This document shows positions 1 to 6,617 of a stretch of DNA of 9,069 bases, in pieces. Source of the stretch: an uncultured Clostridia bacterium (GTDB taxonomy: Bacteria; Bacillota; Clostridia; TANB77; CAG-508); assembly GCA_947628885.1 (NCBI GenBank), contig CANRBO010000046.1:1-9069 (forward strand), read 5' to 3'. Every line of letters starts with the position of its first letter. Within the stretch, counting starts at the first letter, position 1. The notes under the pieces are model-generated. The model was not told where the DNA came from and ran no database searches. It saw nothing but the letters and a program-made list of their open reading frames with translations. Both the position numbers and the translations under genes were made by a program.

Positions 1-2
1 AT

Positions 3-539
3 CAAGTTTTTGAAAAACAAATGTTAGAAGTTTTAAGAGAAGTTTGTAAAGTTTATACAAATACAAAAAAACTAGAAGAAATTGCAAAGCAAACTAAATC
101 GAAACAAAAACAAGAAATTGATATGAAAGCTAAAATAGAATCTTTTAAAGATACTATTGAAAAAGAAACTAGAAAGCTGGAAGTAATGTATGATGATAGG
201 CTTGCAGGAATTATTACACTTGATGAATATATGAAAAATGCCAATAGAATAAAGGAAACCGTTAAAGACTATGAGCAAAACATCAAAGAACTTGAGAAAG
301 AAATATTTTGCGAAAATGATAAAACAGAAAATGAAGATAGACTAGATAATTTGATAGAAGAATTTCTTAATATGGAAAAACCAACCAAAGAAATAATTAG
401 AGAGTTTATAGAAAAAATTGAAATTCATAGCGACAAACAAGTTGATGTTTATTTCAATTTTAAACCACTACAAGAAATTAATAATAATTTAAATAAATTT
501 ATATGTGCTAGAAAGAAATATGAGATTAAAACAGCATAG
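3..539 (+). CDS. Large serine recombinase, C-terminal part (gene enters from the left)
   Basis: This is the C-terminal end of a site-specific large serine recombinase (TnpX/TndX-like group) that integrates and excises mobile elements. The frame is open to the window edge (Q-V-F-E-K-Q precede the first Met at 21), so the catalytic serine domain and zinc domain lie outside. The visible part is a long, charged, Lys/Glu-rich coiled coil (residues about 10-115), typical of the arm that controls synapsis in these enzymes. A family-like tail follows: PTKEIIREFIEKIEIH, then a short beta-rich end (VDVYFNF). The family call rests on this coiled coil plus the tail pattern, since no catalytic residue is present. 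The stop is about 65-70 bases from the point where an interrupted host gene resumes, which is where such recombinases usually sit in their elements. Confidence 0.8.
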   Translation, partial: QVFEKQMLEVLREVCKVYTNTKKLEEIAKQTKSKQKQEIDMKAKIESFKDTIEKETRKLEVMYDDRLAGIITLDEYMKNANRIKETVKDYEQNIKELEKEIFCENDKTENEDRLDNLIEEFLNMEKPTKEIIREFIEKIEIHSDKQVDVYFNFKPLQEINNNLNKFICARKKYEIKTA

Positions 540-554
540 AAGATATACTGTTTT

Positions 555-587
555 GCTCGAATAAGAAACGAAGTTTATTATTTGAGC
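555..587. other. Strong hairpin at the element end, downstream of the recombinase
   Basis: An almost perfect inverted repeat pairs 555-569 with 573-587 around a three-base loop (GAA): 14 of 15 positions pair, one of them G-T, with one G/A mismatch. A weaker inverted repeat, AAAACAG (528-534) with CTGTTTT (548-554), overlaps the recombinase stop codon and ends in four Ts. Together they could terminate recombinase transcription, or the larger dyad could be part of the recombinase attachment site. The larger hairpin lacks a following T-run, so a simple intrinsic terminator is not assured. Confidence 0.5.
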
Positions 588-605
588 TGATAAAAATGTC
601 CATAA

Positions 606-1079
606 CAACAACATACACATGCCGCAATATGGCTTATTATTGCAGAAGTAATGCTAGGATTTAATGAAAAAGCATTTAATATGTATAAAATGATAAATCC
701 AATAGAACACTCTTTAACTTCAGATTTAGCAGACAAATATAAGGTAGAGCCTTATGTTGTAGAAGCAGATATATGTTCAGAAGGAACTATAGCTGGTAGG
801 GGCGGTTGGACTTGGTATACTGGTTCAAGTGCATTGCTATATAAACTACAAATCGAATATTTACTAGGAATACAGATAAAAGGCGGAATTTTAACAATTA
901 ATCCGTCTGTACCAAAGGATTGGAAAAAGTTTGAAGTAAAATTAAAATATTATGATGCAGAATATACGATAAAATATGTAAAAGGCAATAAGAATTTAAT
1001 GGTTATAGACGAAAAGGAAGAAAAAGAAATAGTATTACAAAAATCAGGTCAATATAATGTAACTAGATATTTTAAATAA
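606..1079 (+). pseudogene. 3' remnant of a GH94-type glycoside phosphorylase / cyclic beta-1,2-glucan synthase gene
   Basis: About 157 codons match the C-terminal end of glycoside hydrolase family 94 proteins (cyclic beta-1,2-glucan synthase NdvB-like, or cellobiose/chitobiose phosphorylases). Family marks are the THAAIW block (615-632), MINPIEHS, EPYVVEADI, and the hallmark GRGGWTWYTGS followed by a LLGI segment and NPSVPKDW. The frame is already in the family before the first ATG (651): Q-H-T-H-A-A-I-W is read from 609, where relatives have G-G-Q-Y-T-H-A-A-I-W. A TAA at 603-605 closes the frame directly upstream. The first several hundred residues, including most of the catalytic domain, are absent. 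The serine recombinase just upstream points to an inserted element as the cause. A short product from ATG 651 has no clear ribosome binding site and is unlikely to be active. Confidence 0.75.
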
Positions 1080-1117
1080 TAAATTAGGATTAATATCAAT
1101 TTTTTTGTCAATATTTA

Positions 1118-1146
1118 TTGAAAAATATTACATCTTATGATATAAA
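1118..1146 (+). promoter_or_regulatory. Sigma-A-type promoter for the two-component operon
   Basis: TTGAAA at 1118-1123 and TATAAA at 1141-1146 are separated by exactly 17 bases. They lie 36 bases before the response regulator start, with AGGAAGG at 1168-1174 as its ribosome binding site. A small inverted repeat (AATATTT 1110-1116 with AAATATT 1123-1129) overlaps the -35 element. I see no clear WalR box (TGTWAH-N5-TGTWAH). Confidence 0.6.
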
Positions 1147-1181
1147 TAAAAGTAAATATAGTTTTGTAGGAAGGTAAGCTT

Positions 1182-1919
1182 ATGGAAAATATTGATGTAA
1201 ATCATACTTATGATGAAGAAAAAAAGAAGATATTAGCTGTTGATGATGAATTGGCAATAATAGATTTATTAAAGTTCAATATTGAAAAAGAAGGTTATAC
1301 TTTTATCTCTGCGCAAGACGGAGAAGAAGGCTTACAAAAAGTAATCGAAGAAAAACCGGATCTAGTTTTATTAGATGTTATGCTTCCTAAAATGGACGGT
1401 CTTTCAATTTGTAGAAGAATAAGACAAGAGCAAATAAATATTCCTGTAATCATGCTTTCTGCAAGGGGAGAAGAAATAGACAAAATATTAGGATTAGAAA
1501 TTGGAGCAGATGACTATATTACAAAGCCTTTTAGCACAAGAGAGTTGATTGCAAGAATTAAAGCAAATCTTAGAAAATTAGAGCAAGATATTAATCTAGG
1601 ATATTCAAAAGGAAATAAACTTTCTGTAGGAGCTTTAACTCTTGACCTTGATAAATTTGAAGTTAATGTAAAAGGTCAGATAGTAAGTGACTTGACAAGA
1701 AGAGAATTCGAGGTTTTGAGATTTTTGGCTCAAAAACCAGGACAAGTTGTGACTAGAGAAGCTTTGCTAGAAAAGGTATGGGGATATGAATATTATGGAG
1801 ATATAAGAACAGTTGATGTTACTGTAAGAAGAATTAGAGAAAAAATTGAGAAGAACACATCAAACCCTAAAATTCTAGTAACAAAAAGAGGAGTAGGATA
1901 TTATATAGCTAACAAATAG
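1182..1919 (+). CDS. walR: OmpR/PhoB-family response regulator, WalR-like
   Basis: This is a cytoplasmic transcription factor activated by phosphorylation from the adjacent kinase. The receiver domain (about residues 16-130) has the acidic pair D21-D22, phosphoacceptor D65 in LLDVMLPKMDG, S93 and K115 in ITKPFSTREL. A winged-helix DNA-binding domain (about 148-245) contains LTRREFEVLRFLA and a recognition region ending in RTVDVTVRRIREKIE and TKRGVGYYI. The LGLEIGADDY-KPFSTREL stretch and the VWGYEYYGD-RTVDVTVRR block closely resemble WalR (YycF), the essential regulator of cell-wall metabolism, though PhoP-type paralogues share much of this. The start is supported by AGGAAGG seven bases upstream. 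It gives an N-terminal extension of about 14 residues compared with typical WalR. The kinase gene begins 11 bases after the stop. The yycH/yycI genes known from Bacillus are not adjacent, so the symbol is a family call. Confidence 0.9.
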   Translation: MENIDVNHTYDEEKKKILAVDDELAIIDLLKFNIEKEGYTFISAQDGEEGLQKVIEEKPDLVLLDVMLPKMDGLSICRRIRQEQINIPVIMLSARGEEIDKILGLEIGADDYITKPFSTRELIARIKANLRKLEQDINLGYSKGNKLSVGALTLDLDKFEVNVKGQIVSDLTRREFEVLRFLAQKPGQVVTREALLEKVWGYEYYGDIRTVDVTVRRIREKIEKNTSNPKILVTKRGVGYYIANK

Positions 1920-1930
1920 TGGAGGAGTAA

Positions 1931-3265
1931 ATGAAGAATTATCAACTTAAATCAATATTAGCTTTCTTCATAATTGGTAGCATTGTTATTATTGGATTTG
2001 GGCTTGTTCTATCCGCACAATTTAATATATTTGGAACAAAGTTGATTTTAACAATGGTAATAGCCTTAGCGATACTTGGGCTTTTCTGTATTGCTATGGC
2101 TATTTTTACAGTAAAAAGAGTAATCGAGCCAATGTCGAAAATGTTAAAAGGTGCAGTCATATATGGAGAAACTGATATTACTAACAAAAATAGTAGTGAA
2201 ATAGAGAATTTAATTACAGATTTAAAAACAAGTCTAATAGAAGCAAATAGCCAAAAAAGGCAGACTGACACTATATTAAAACACATGACCGACGGTGTCA
2301 TTGCATTTGACATGAAAGGAAAAGTTACTTATATAAATCCGACAGCAATCCAAATGCTTGATTTAAAGGAAACAGACAGAACATTTGAGAAAATATTTTC
2401 AAAATATGATAATATAAATATGGAGAAAATAATTTATTTGGAAAGTTGGACTTCAACAGAAGTCAAGATTGAAAACGATAATGTATCAATGAACTTATTT
2501 TTCGTACCATTTAAGGACGAAATTAATAGACCAACAGGTGTAATGGTTGTTATACAAGATATTACAGAGCACGTTAGATTAGACGATATGAGAAAAGAAT
2601 TCGTAGCAGATGTATCACATGAATTGAAAACTCCACTAACATCAATAAAAGGGTTTTCAGAGACATTACTTGAAGGAGATTGTGACAAGGAGACTGAAAA
2701 ACATTTCTTAGGAATAATCAACGATAATGCTGAAAGGATGGAAAAACTAGTACAAGATTTGCTTATATTATCAAGATATGATAATAAGAGAGATCAAAGC
2801 AGAGTTACAGAATTTGATTTGGGTGAACTAGCAAAGAAATGTAGTGAGAAATTTGAAATAGAAGTCAAGAAAAGAAATCAAGATTTAGAATGCTTTGTAA
2901 CAGCTGATGTACCACCAGTACAAGCAGACAAAGACGGAATAGAAAGAGTAATTATTAATATAATTAGTAATAGTGTAAAATATACTCCTGACGGCGGAAA
3001 AATATCCATTTATGTTGGATATGTACATAATGACGCATACGTGAAAATTAAGGATAGCGGAATAGGAATTCCAAAAGAAGATATTGATAAAATATTTGAA
3101 AGATTTTATAGAGTTGATAAAGCTAGATCAAGAAAGCTTGGTGGAACAGGTTTAGGTCTTTCAATAGCAAAAGAGATAATTGAACAAAATAAGGGAAGTA
3201 TAAATGTAAAAAGTACGTTAGGAAAAGGTACAGAAGTTGTAATAAGAATACCAGTAAAAAAATAA
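1931..3265 (+). CDS. walK: PAS-containing sensor histidine kinase, WalK/PhoR-like
   Basis: This is the membrane-bound partner kinase of the upstream regulator, translated from GGAGG at 1921-1925. Two transmembrane helices (about residues 8-28 and 37-59) are separated by fewer than ten residues, so there is no room for an extracellular sensor domain. A HAMP-like linker (about 60-110) leads into a PAS domain (about 111-212). The dimerisation/phosphoacceptor domain has H230 in VSHELKTPLTSIKGF. The ATPase domain carries the N box (IINIISNSVKYTP, N347), G1 DSGIGI (375-380), the F box (FERFYRVD, 389-396) and G2 GGTGLGL (404-410), so all catalytic motifs are intact. Sensing must be within or near the membrane, or cytoplasmic through PAS. 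That fits WalK of bacteria lacking the large outer PAS domain, but PhoR-like function cannot be excluded. Confidence 0.88.
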   Translation: MKNYQLKSILAFFIIGSIVIIGFGLVLSAQFNIFGTKLILTMVIALAILGLFCIAMAIFTVKRVIEPMSKMLKGAVIYGETDITNKNSSEIENLITDLKTSLIEANSQKRQTDTILKHMTDGVIAFDMKGKVTYINPTAIQMLDLKETDRTFEKIFSKYDNINMEKIIYLESWTSTEVKIENDNVSMNLFFVPFKDEINRPTGVMVVIQDITEHVRLDDMRKEFVADVSHELKTPLTSIKGFSETLLEGDCDKETEKHFLGIINDNAERMEKLVQDLLILSRYDNKRDQSRVTEFDLGELAKKCSEKFEIEVKKRNQDLECFVTADVPPVQADKDGIERVIINIISNSVKYTPDGGKISIYVGYVHNDAYVKIKDSGIGIPKEDIDKIFERFYRVDKARSRKLGGTGLGLSIAKEIIEQNKGSINVKSTLGKGTEVVIRIPVKK

Positions 3266-3278
3266 AATTTAAAGGTTA

Positions 3279-3304
3279 AATAATCTCTAATAGTTAGGAT
3301 TATT
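3279..3304. other. Intergenic hairpin between kinase and lepB
   Basis: AATAATC (3279-3285) pairs perfectly with GATTATT (3298-3304), and an inner CTA/TAG helix surrounds a five-base loop. No T-run follows, so it is not a convincing terminator. In the 79-base gap it could be an mRNA processing or attenuation structure, or chance in AT-rich DNA. Confidence 0.3.
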
Positions 3305-3344
3305 AATCAAAAATTATGCCTTCAAAGAAAGGAATTCTAAAAAA

Positions 3345-4031
3345 ATGGGTAAAGACAAGAAAGAAATTGATGTTAATCAAGAGCAACCAATAGAAGTAAA
3401 TGGTAAAACCAAAGCTGTAATAAAAGATATATTGGAGTGGGTATATTGTATAGTAATAGCGATAGTAATAGCAATACTTATAAAATATTTTTTAGGAACA
3501 CCAACAGTTGTAAAACAAAGCTCAATGTATCCTACTTTAGAGCAATCTGATAGATTGATTTTGAGTAGAATTAATAGAACTATGAAAAAACTTCCAAATA
3601 GGGGAGATATCATAACTTTTGAAGCCCCAAGTGGAAGCGGAGATGTAGATATAGAAAATCCAATAGCCAAATATGAAAAAGAACCACAAGGTTGGTGGAA
3701 TAAATTTGTATACTATGTATTGGAATTTGGAAAAACAAGCTATATAAAAAGAGTTATAGGGCTTCCAGGAGAGCACGTTGAGTTAAAAGATGAAAAAGTA
3801 TATATAAATGGAGAAGAATTAGAAGAAAAATATTTGAGAGAAGGATTAAAAACACCAATAACAGGAGCATGTTATGATTTTGTCGTTCCTGACAACTGCG
3901 TGTTTGCAATGGGTGATAATAGGCCTGATTCAAAAGATTGTAGAGAATTTGGCTGTATTCCATTGGAAAAAATAGAAAGTAAGGTAGTATTAAGATTTTT
4001 CCCATTTAATAAATTTGGAAAAGTGGATTAA
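3345..4031 (+). CDS. lepB: Signal peptidase I
   Basis: This is a membrane-anchored serine protease that removes signal peptides from proteins exported by the Sec or Tat routes. It has a cytoplasmic N-terminal tail of about 27 residues, one transmembrane helix (about 31-50), and then the catalytic domain outside the membrane. The conserved boxes are intact: QSSMYPTL with catalytic Ser60, RGDIITF (86-92), YIKRVIGLPGE with the general-base Lys135, and MGDNRPDSKDCREFG (189-203). About 35 extra residues, including a Trp-Trp pair, lie between the RGD box and the Lys box, a spacing common in Gram-positive enzymes. In the last box Cys199 stands where Ser is usual before Arg. AAAGGA at 3328-3333 is the likely ribosome binding site. 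It is 79 bases behind the kinase in the same direction, so it may share the operon. Confidence 0.93.
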   Translation: MGKDKKEIDVNQEQPIEVNGKTKAVIKDILEWVYCIVIAIVIAILIKYFLGTPTVVKQSSMYPTLEQSDRLILSRINRTMKKLPNRGDIITFEAPSGSGDVDIENPIAKYEKEPQGWWNKFVYYVLEFGKTSYIKRVIGLPGEHVELKDEKVYINGEELEEKYLREGLKTPITGACYDFVVPDNCVFAMGDNRPDSKDCREFGCIPLEKIESKVVLRFFPFNKFGKVD

Positions 4032-4057
4032 TTACTGTAGTAAATTTAATGGGGTAA

Positions 4058-4082
4058 ATTATTGATTAGAAAAATCAATAAT
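4058..4082. other. Perfect 10-bp hairpin after lepB
   Basis: ATTATTGATT (4058-4067) and its exact complement AATCAATAAT (4073-4082) surround a five-base loop, 27 bases after the lepB stop. No T-run follows. The right arm runs into the tandem repeats, whose first unit begins inside this hairpin. It may therefore be a 3' end structure for the lepB mRNA or the seed from which the repeats expanded. Confidence 0.45.
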
Positions 4083-4166
4083 CTAGGAAGATTAGATAAT
4101 TAGAAAAATTAATAAATTAGGAAGATTAGATAATTAGAAAAATTAATAAATTAGGAAAATTAGATA
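4065..4166. repeat. Three tandem 34-bp AT-rich repeats
   Basis: Units at 4065-4098, 4099-4132 and 4133-4166 share the pattern ATTAGAAAAATTAATAAATT followed by AGGAAGATTAGATA. Units 2 and 3 differ by one base, and unit 1 by a few in its centre. A decayed copy continues through about 4167-4212 up to the holB ribosome binding site. Stops occur in the frames checked, so the array looks non-coding. It fills most of the 193 bases between lepB and holB. Confidence 0.85.
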
Positions 4167-4224
4167 ATTAATAAAATTGGAAAAGCAGTAAATTAAGAAG
4201 ATTAATAAATTAGTGGAGGAGAAG

Positions 4225-5080
4225 TTGTTCGAAGATATAATTGGAAATAATAAGGTAAAAGAATATTTAAAAACAATAATAGAAACTAAAAACATTTCTC
4301 ATAGTTATATGTTTGTAGGCAAATCACGGCATTGGAAAGAAAATGCTAGCACGAGAATATGCAAAAAAGATAATGTGCTTAAATGATGAAAAATGCGATT
4401 CTTGTATAAAGTTTGATGCAGGTTCAAATCCGGATTATCAAGAAATACTGCCGGACGGCAAAACGTTAAAAATAGAACAAGTTAGAAAAATGCAAGAAAA
4501 AATTGCAGAAAAACCAATTATATCTACAAGGAAAGTATATGTTATAGATGATGCAGATTTAATGAGTGAAGAAGGGCAAAACTGCTTGCTAAAAACTTTA
4601 GAAGAACCACCTGAATATGCAGTAATAATTCTAATAGTATCAAATGAAAGTAAAATTTTAGCAACAATAAAATCAAGATGTGTAATAGTAAAATTTGAAA
4701 AATTATCAGATAGTGAAATCAAAACTATTATGCCAAATTTAGATTCAAATTTCATAAAAATATTAGAAGGAAGCTTAGAAAATGCACAACAATCTGAAGA
4801 AAAATTAGAACAATACAAATCATTAAATAAACTAGTAAATGTGATAGAAAATGGAAACAAAACACAGTTATTTATAGAAACAGATTTACTTTATGATAGT
4901 AAAGATGATATAATAAGTTTGCTAGAATATTTGAATATTATATTTTTCGAAAAAAGGTGGATAAACTGTGTGGAAATTGTGGAAAAGACTAAGAGAAAAA
5001 TACTAGCAAATAACAATTATGATATGTGTATAGATTATCTGCTAATGCATTGTTATGAAGCGGTACACTCATCAAAATAA
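4225..5080 (+). CDS. holB: DNA polymerase III delta prime subunit, broken by a one-base frameshift
   Basis: Delta prime is part of the clamp loader that places the sliding clamp on DNA. The natural start is TTG 4225 behind GGAGGA (4215-4220), giving MFEDIIGNNKVKEYLK, the usual N-terminus. The frame shifts at about 4324-4328: removing one base (for example C4327) restores VGKSGIGKKMLAREYA and a 284-residue protein. As written, translation from TTG ends at a TGA near 4384, and the rest is open only from 4319 onward (first ATG 4343). Reconstructed motifs are Walker A GKSGIGKK (32-39), a zinc-type cluster with only three of four expected Cys (51, 57, 60), VYVIDDAD (104-111), LLKTLEEPP (121-129) and the arginine-finger SRC motif (150-152). 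The ricT gene follows, as in Bacillus. holB is normally essential, so a sequencing or assembly error is as likely as a real mutation. Confidence 0.88.
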
Positions 5081-5167
5081 TCAAACAGTTAAAGATAATT
5101 TATGCCATTAATACCAATTATTTATAAAGGTTTATAGGTAGCCTTCAAAAACCTAAATCTATTGAAC

Positions 5168-5188
5168 AAGGAGTATATGGTTATTTAA
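5168..5188 (+). promoter_or_regulatory. Strong ribosome binding site with a three-codon ORF ahead of ricT
   Basis: AAGGAG at 5168-5173 is followed three bases later by ATG GTT ATT TAA (5177-5188), in the same frame as ricT. The accepted ricT start at 5216 has no good ribosome binding site of its own, and its nearest strong one is this, 42 bases away. Either ribosomes terminate and reinitiate, or the original start was here (relatives often begin M-V before V-G-V-R-F) and the intervening bases are an insertion. Confidence 0.4.
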
Positions 5189-5215
5189 GTTATTAAATAC
5201 ATCATACAAGTTAAA

Positions 5216-6142
5216 ATGAATATAGTTGGGGTCAGATTTAAGAAACCAGGTAAAATATATTTCTTTGATGCAGATAATCATGAATTAAAACTAGGCGATA
5301 ATGTAATTGTAGAAACAGTTATGGGAAAAGAACTTGGAGTAATTGCAGTAGCCAATAGACAAATAGATGAAAGTAAGCAAAAAGAACCTTTAAAAAAGAT
5401 TCTAAAAATAGCAACTGAAGATGATTTAAAGCATCAACAAGAAAATGCAAAGAAGGAAAAAGAAGCATTAGAAACTTGCAGAAAAAAGGTAAAAGAACAT
5501 AAATTGGAAATGGATGTTGTAGAAGCAAGATATTTGTTTGACAATTCAAAATTAATATTTTATTTTACAGCAGAAGGCAGAATAGATTTTAGAGATTTGG
5601 TAAAAGATTTAGCAGCAATATATAGGACAAGGATTGAGCTAAGACAAATTGGAGTAAGAGATCAAATAAAAAGATTAGGCGGAAATGGAATATGTGGAAG
5701 AGAATTATGTTGCTGTTCATTTCTAAATGACTTTGATTCAGTCTCAATAAAAATGGCAAAAGAACAAAATCTATCATTAAACACAGCAAAAATAACTGGT
5801 AATTGTGGAAGATTAATGTGTTGTTTAAAATATGAACAAAATGTATATGAAGATAAAATGAAAAAATTACCACACCTTGGAGCAATTGTCGAGACTGATG
5901 AAGGAGAAGGAGTAGTAGAAGGCGTAGAAGTATTAAGAGAATTGATAAAGGTCAAATTCAAAGATGAAGAAGGCAACAATTACTATAAAAAATATAATGC
6001 AAATGAAATAAAAATCATAAAAGATAATAGAAAAGATATTGCTGGGGACGACGAAGTTGACCCTGAAGAATTAAAAGAATTACAAAAAATAGAGCAAATG
6101 GATAAATACGATAAAAAGAACACCAGTGATGATGATATGTAA
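5216..6142 (+). CDS. ricT: PSP1-domain protein RicT (YaaT)
   Basis: RicT, with RicA and RicF, forms the complex that guides RNase Y in mRNA maturation in Bacillus, and was first described as a sporulation/competence factor. The protein has 308 residues. The N-terminus MNIVGVRFKKPGKIYFFDA is family-typical. The PSP1 domain follows a helical stretch (about 70-100) and spans roughly 100-215. Clustered cysteines occur as GICGRELCCCSFL (C160, C165-C167) and GNCGRLMCC (C197, C202, C203). These are the residues expected to help hold the [4Fe-4S] clusters reported for Ric proteins. The tail after residue 270 is acidic and low in complexity, ending S-D-D-D-M, and varies between species. It lies behind holB as in Bacillus subtilis. 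The start at 5216 fits homology but lacks a strong ribosome binding site. Confidence 0.9.
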   Translation: MNIVGVRFKKPGKIYFFDADNHELKLGDNVIVETVMGKELGVIAVANRQIDESKQKEPLKKILKIATEDDLKHQQENAKKEKEALETCRKKVKEHKLEMDVVEARYLFDNSKLIFYFTAEGRIDFRDLVKDLAAIYRTRIELRQIGVRDQIKRLGGNGICGRELCCCSFLNDFDSVSIKMAKEQNLSLNTAKITGNCGRLMCCLKYEQNVYEDKMKKLPHLGAIVETDEGEGVVEGVEVLRELIKVKFKDEEGNNYYKKYNANEIKIIKDNRKDIAGDDEVDPEELKELQKIEQMDKYDKKNTSDDDM

Positions 6143-6248
6143 ATAAATAAGATAAGAGTATTAGTTGCGACAATAAGCAAATGGCTATGATAAAAGCAAC
6201 GAAAAATATGATAAAAAACATCAATGATGATGACATATAAATAAATAT
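6093..6248. repeat. Imperfect direct duplication of the ricT 3' end
   Basis: The last coding bases of ricT and its stop region (6093-6150) recur in degraded form at 6176-6248. Both copies contain AGCAAATGG (6093-6101; 6176-6184), a GATAAAAA stretch, a TGATGATGA core and a following TAAATAAATA. The second copy carries several substitutions, a one-base deletion and a short internal expansion, and does not continue the ricT frame. Confidence 0.65.
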
Positions 6249-6270
6249 AGATGCGAAAGGTGGTGATAAT

Positions 6271-6441
6271 ATGGCATACAAGATTTCAGACAAGTGCGTA
6301 CAATGTGGAGCATGTGCAGCATCATGCCCAGTACAATGCATATCTCAAGGAGATAGTCAATATGTAATTGATGCAGAAAAATGTATAGAGTGTGGAACAT
6401 GCGCTGGGATATGTCCCGTAGGTGCACCTCAAAAAAATTAG
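6271..6441 (+). CDS. Small 2[4Fe-4S] ferredoxin
   Basis: A 56-residue protein begins MAYKISDKCVQCGACAASCP. Two complete cluster motifs are visible: C9-x2-C12-x2-C15-x3-C19-P and C38-x2-C41-x2-C44-x3-C48-P. This is the classic clostridial ferredoxin fold, which carries single electrons at low potential in the cytoplasm for enzymes such as pyruvate:ferredoxin oxidoreductase and hydrogenase. An extra Cys23 follows the first motif. The start is fixed by AAAGGTGGTG at 6256-6265. It lies in the same direction 128 bases after ricT and is followed by a probable terminator, so the two may be co-transcribed. Whether it serves Fe-S cluster chemistry of the Ric complex is only a guess from position. Confidence 0.93.
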   Translation: MAYKISDKCVQCGACAASCPVQCISQGDSQYVIDAEKCIECGTCAGICPVGAPQKN

Positions 6442-6455
6442 ATACATAAAAACAT

Positions 6456-6525
6456 AATGCAATATTTAAATAATGGATTTATACTTAAGAAAAGTAAAAA
6501 ACATAATTTAATATATTGCATTTTT
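6456..6525 (+). terminator. Probable intrinsic terminator after the ferredoxin
   Basis: AATGCAATAT (6456-6465) is complementary to ATATTGCATT (6513-6522), which runs into five Ts (6521-6525). The 47-base interval is long and holds a small inner helix (TACTT/AAGTA). The stem and T-run fit a terminator, though the large loop lowers confidence. Confidence 0.45.
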
Positions 6526-6617
6526 GTTACTTATTCGCCTTATGTATGAAATTTGAAAGTGAAAAAAGAAAGGAAGGTATATTAAAGCAATTTTTAAAAG
6601 ATTTAAAACAAGGAGAT

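Noticed and set aside
4065..4212. CRISPR array
   Set aside because: The units are contiguous with no unique spacers between them, and no cas genes are near.
4318..4345. Programmed ribosomal frameshift in holB
   Set aside because: There is no slippery heptamer at the site and no stimulatory element that I can see; the shift falls inside a catalytic-fold motif, unlike the known dnaX case. An error or mutation explains it better.
5128..5154. Terminator between holB and ricT (AGGTTT with AAACCT)
   Set aside because: Only six base pairs around a 15-base loop and no T-run after it; holB and ricT are more likely co-transcribed.
6015..6427. Minus-strand open frames across ricT end and ferredoxin
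   Set aside because: They are antisense shadows of well-supported plus-strand genes and have compositions (long His/Leu/Phe runs) typical of reading such genes backwards.
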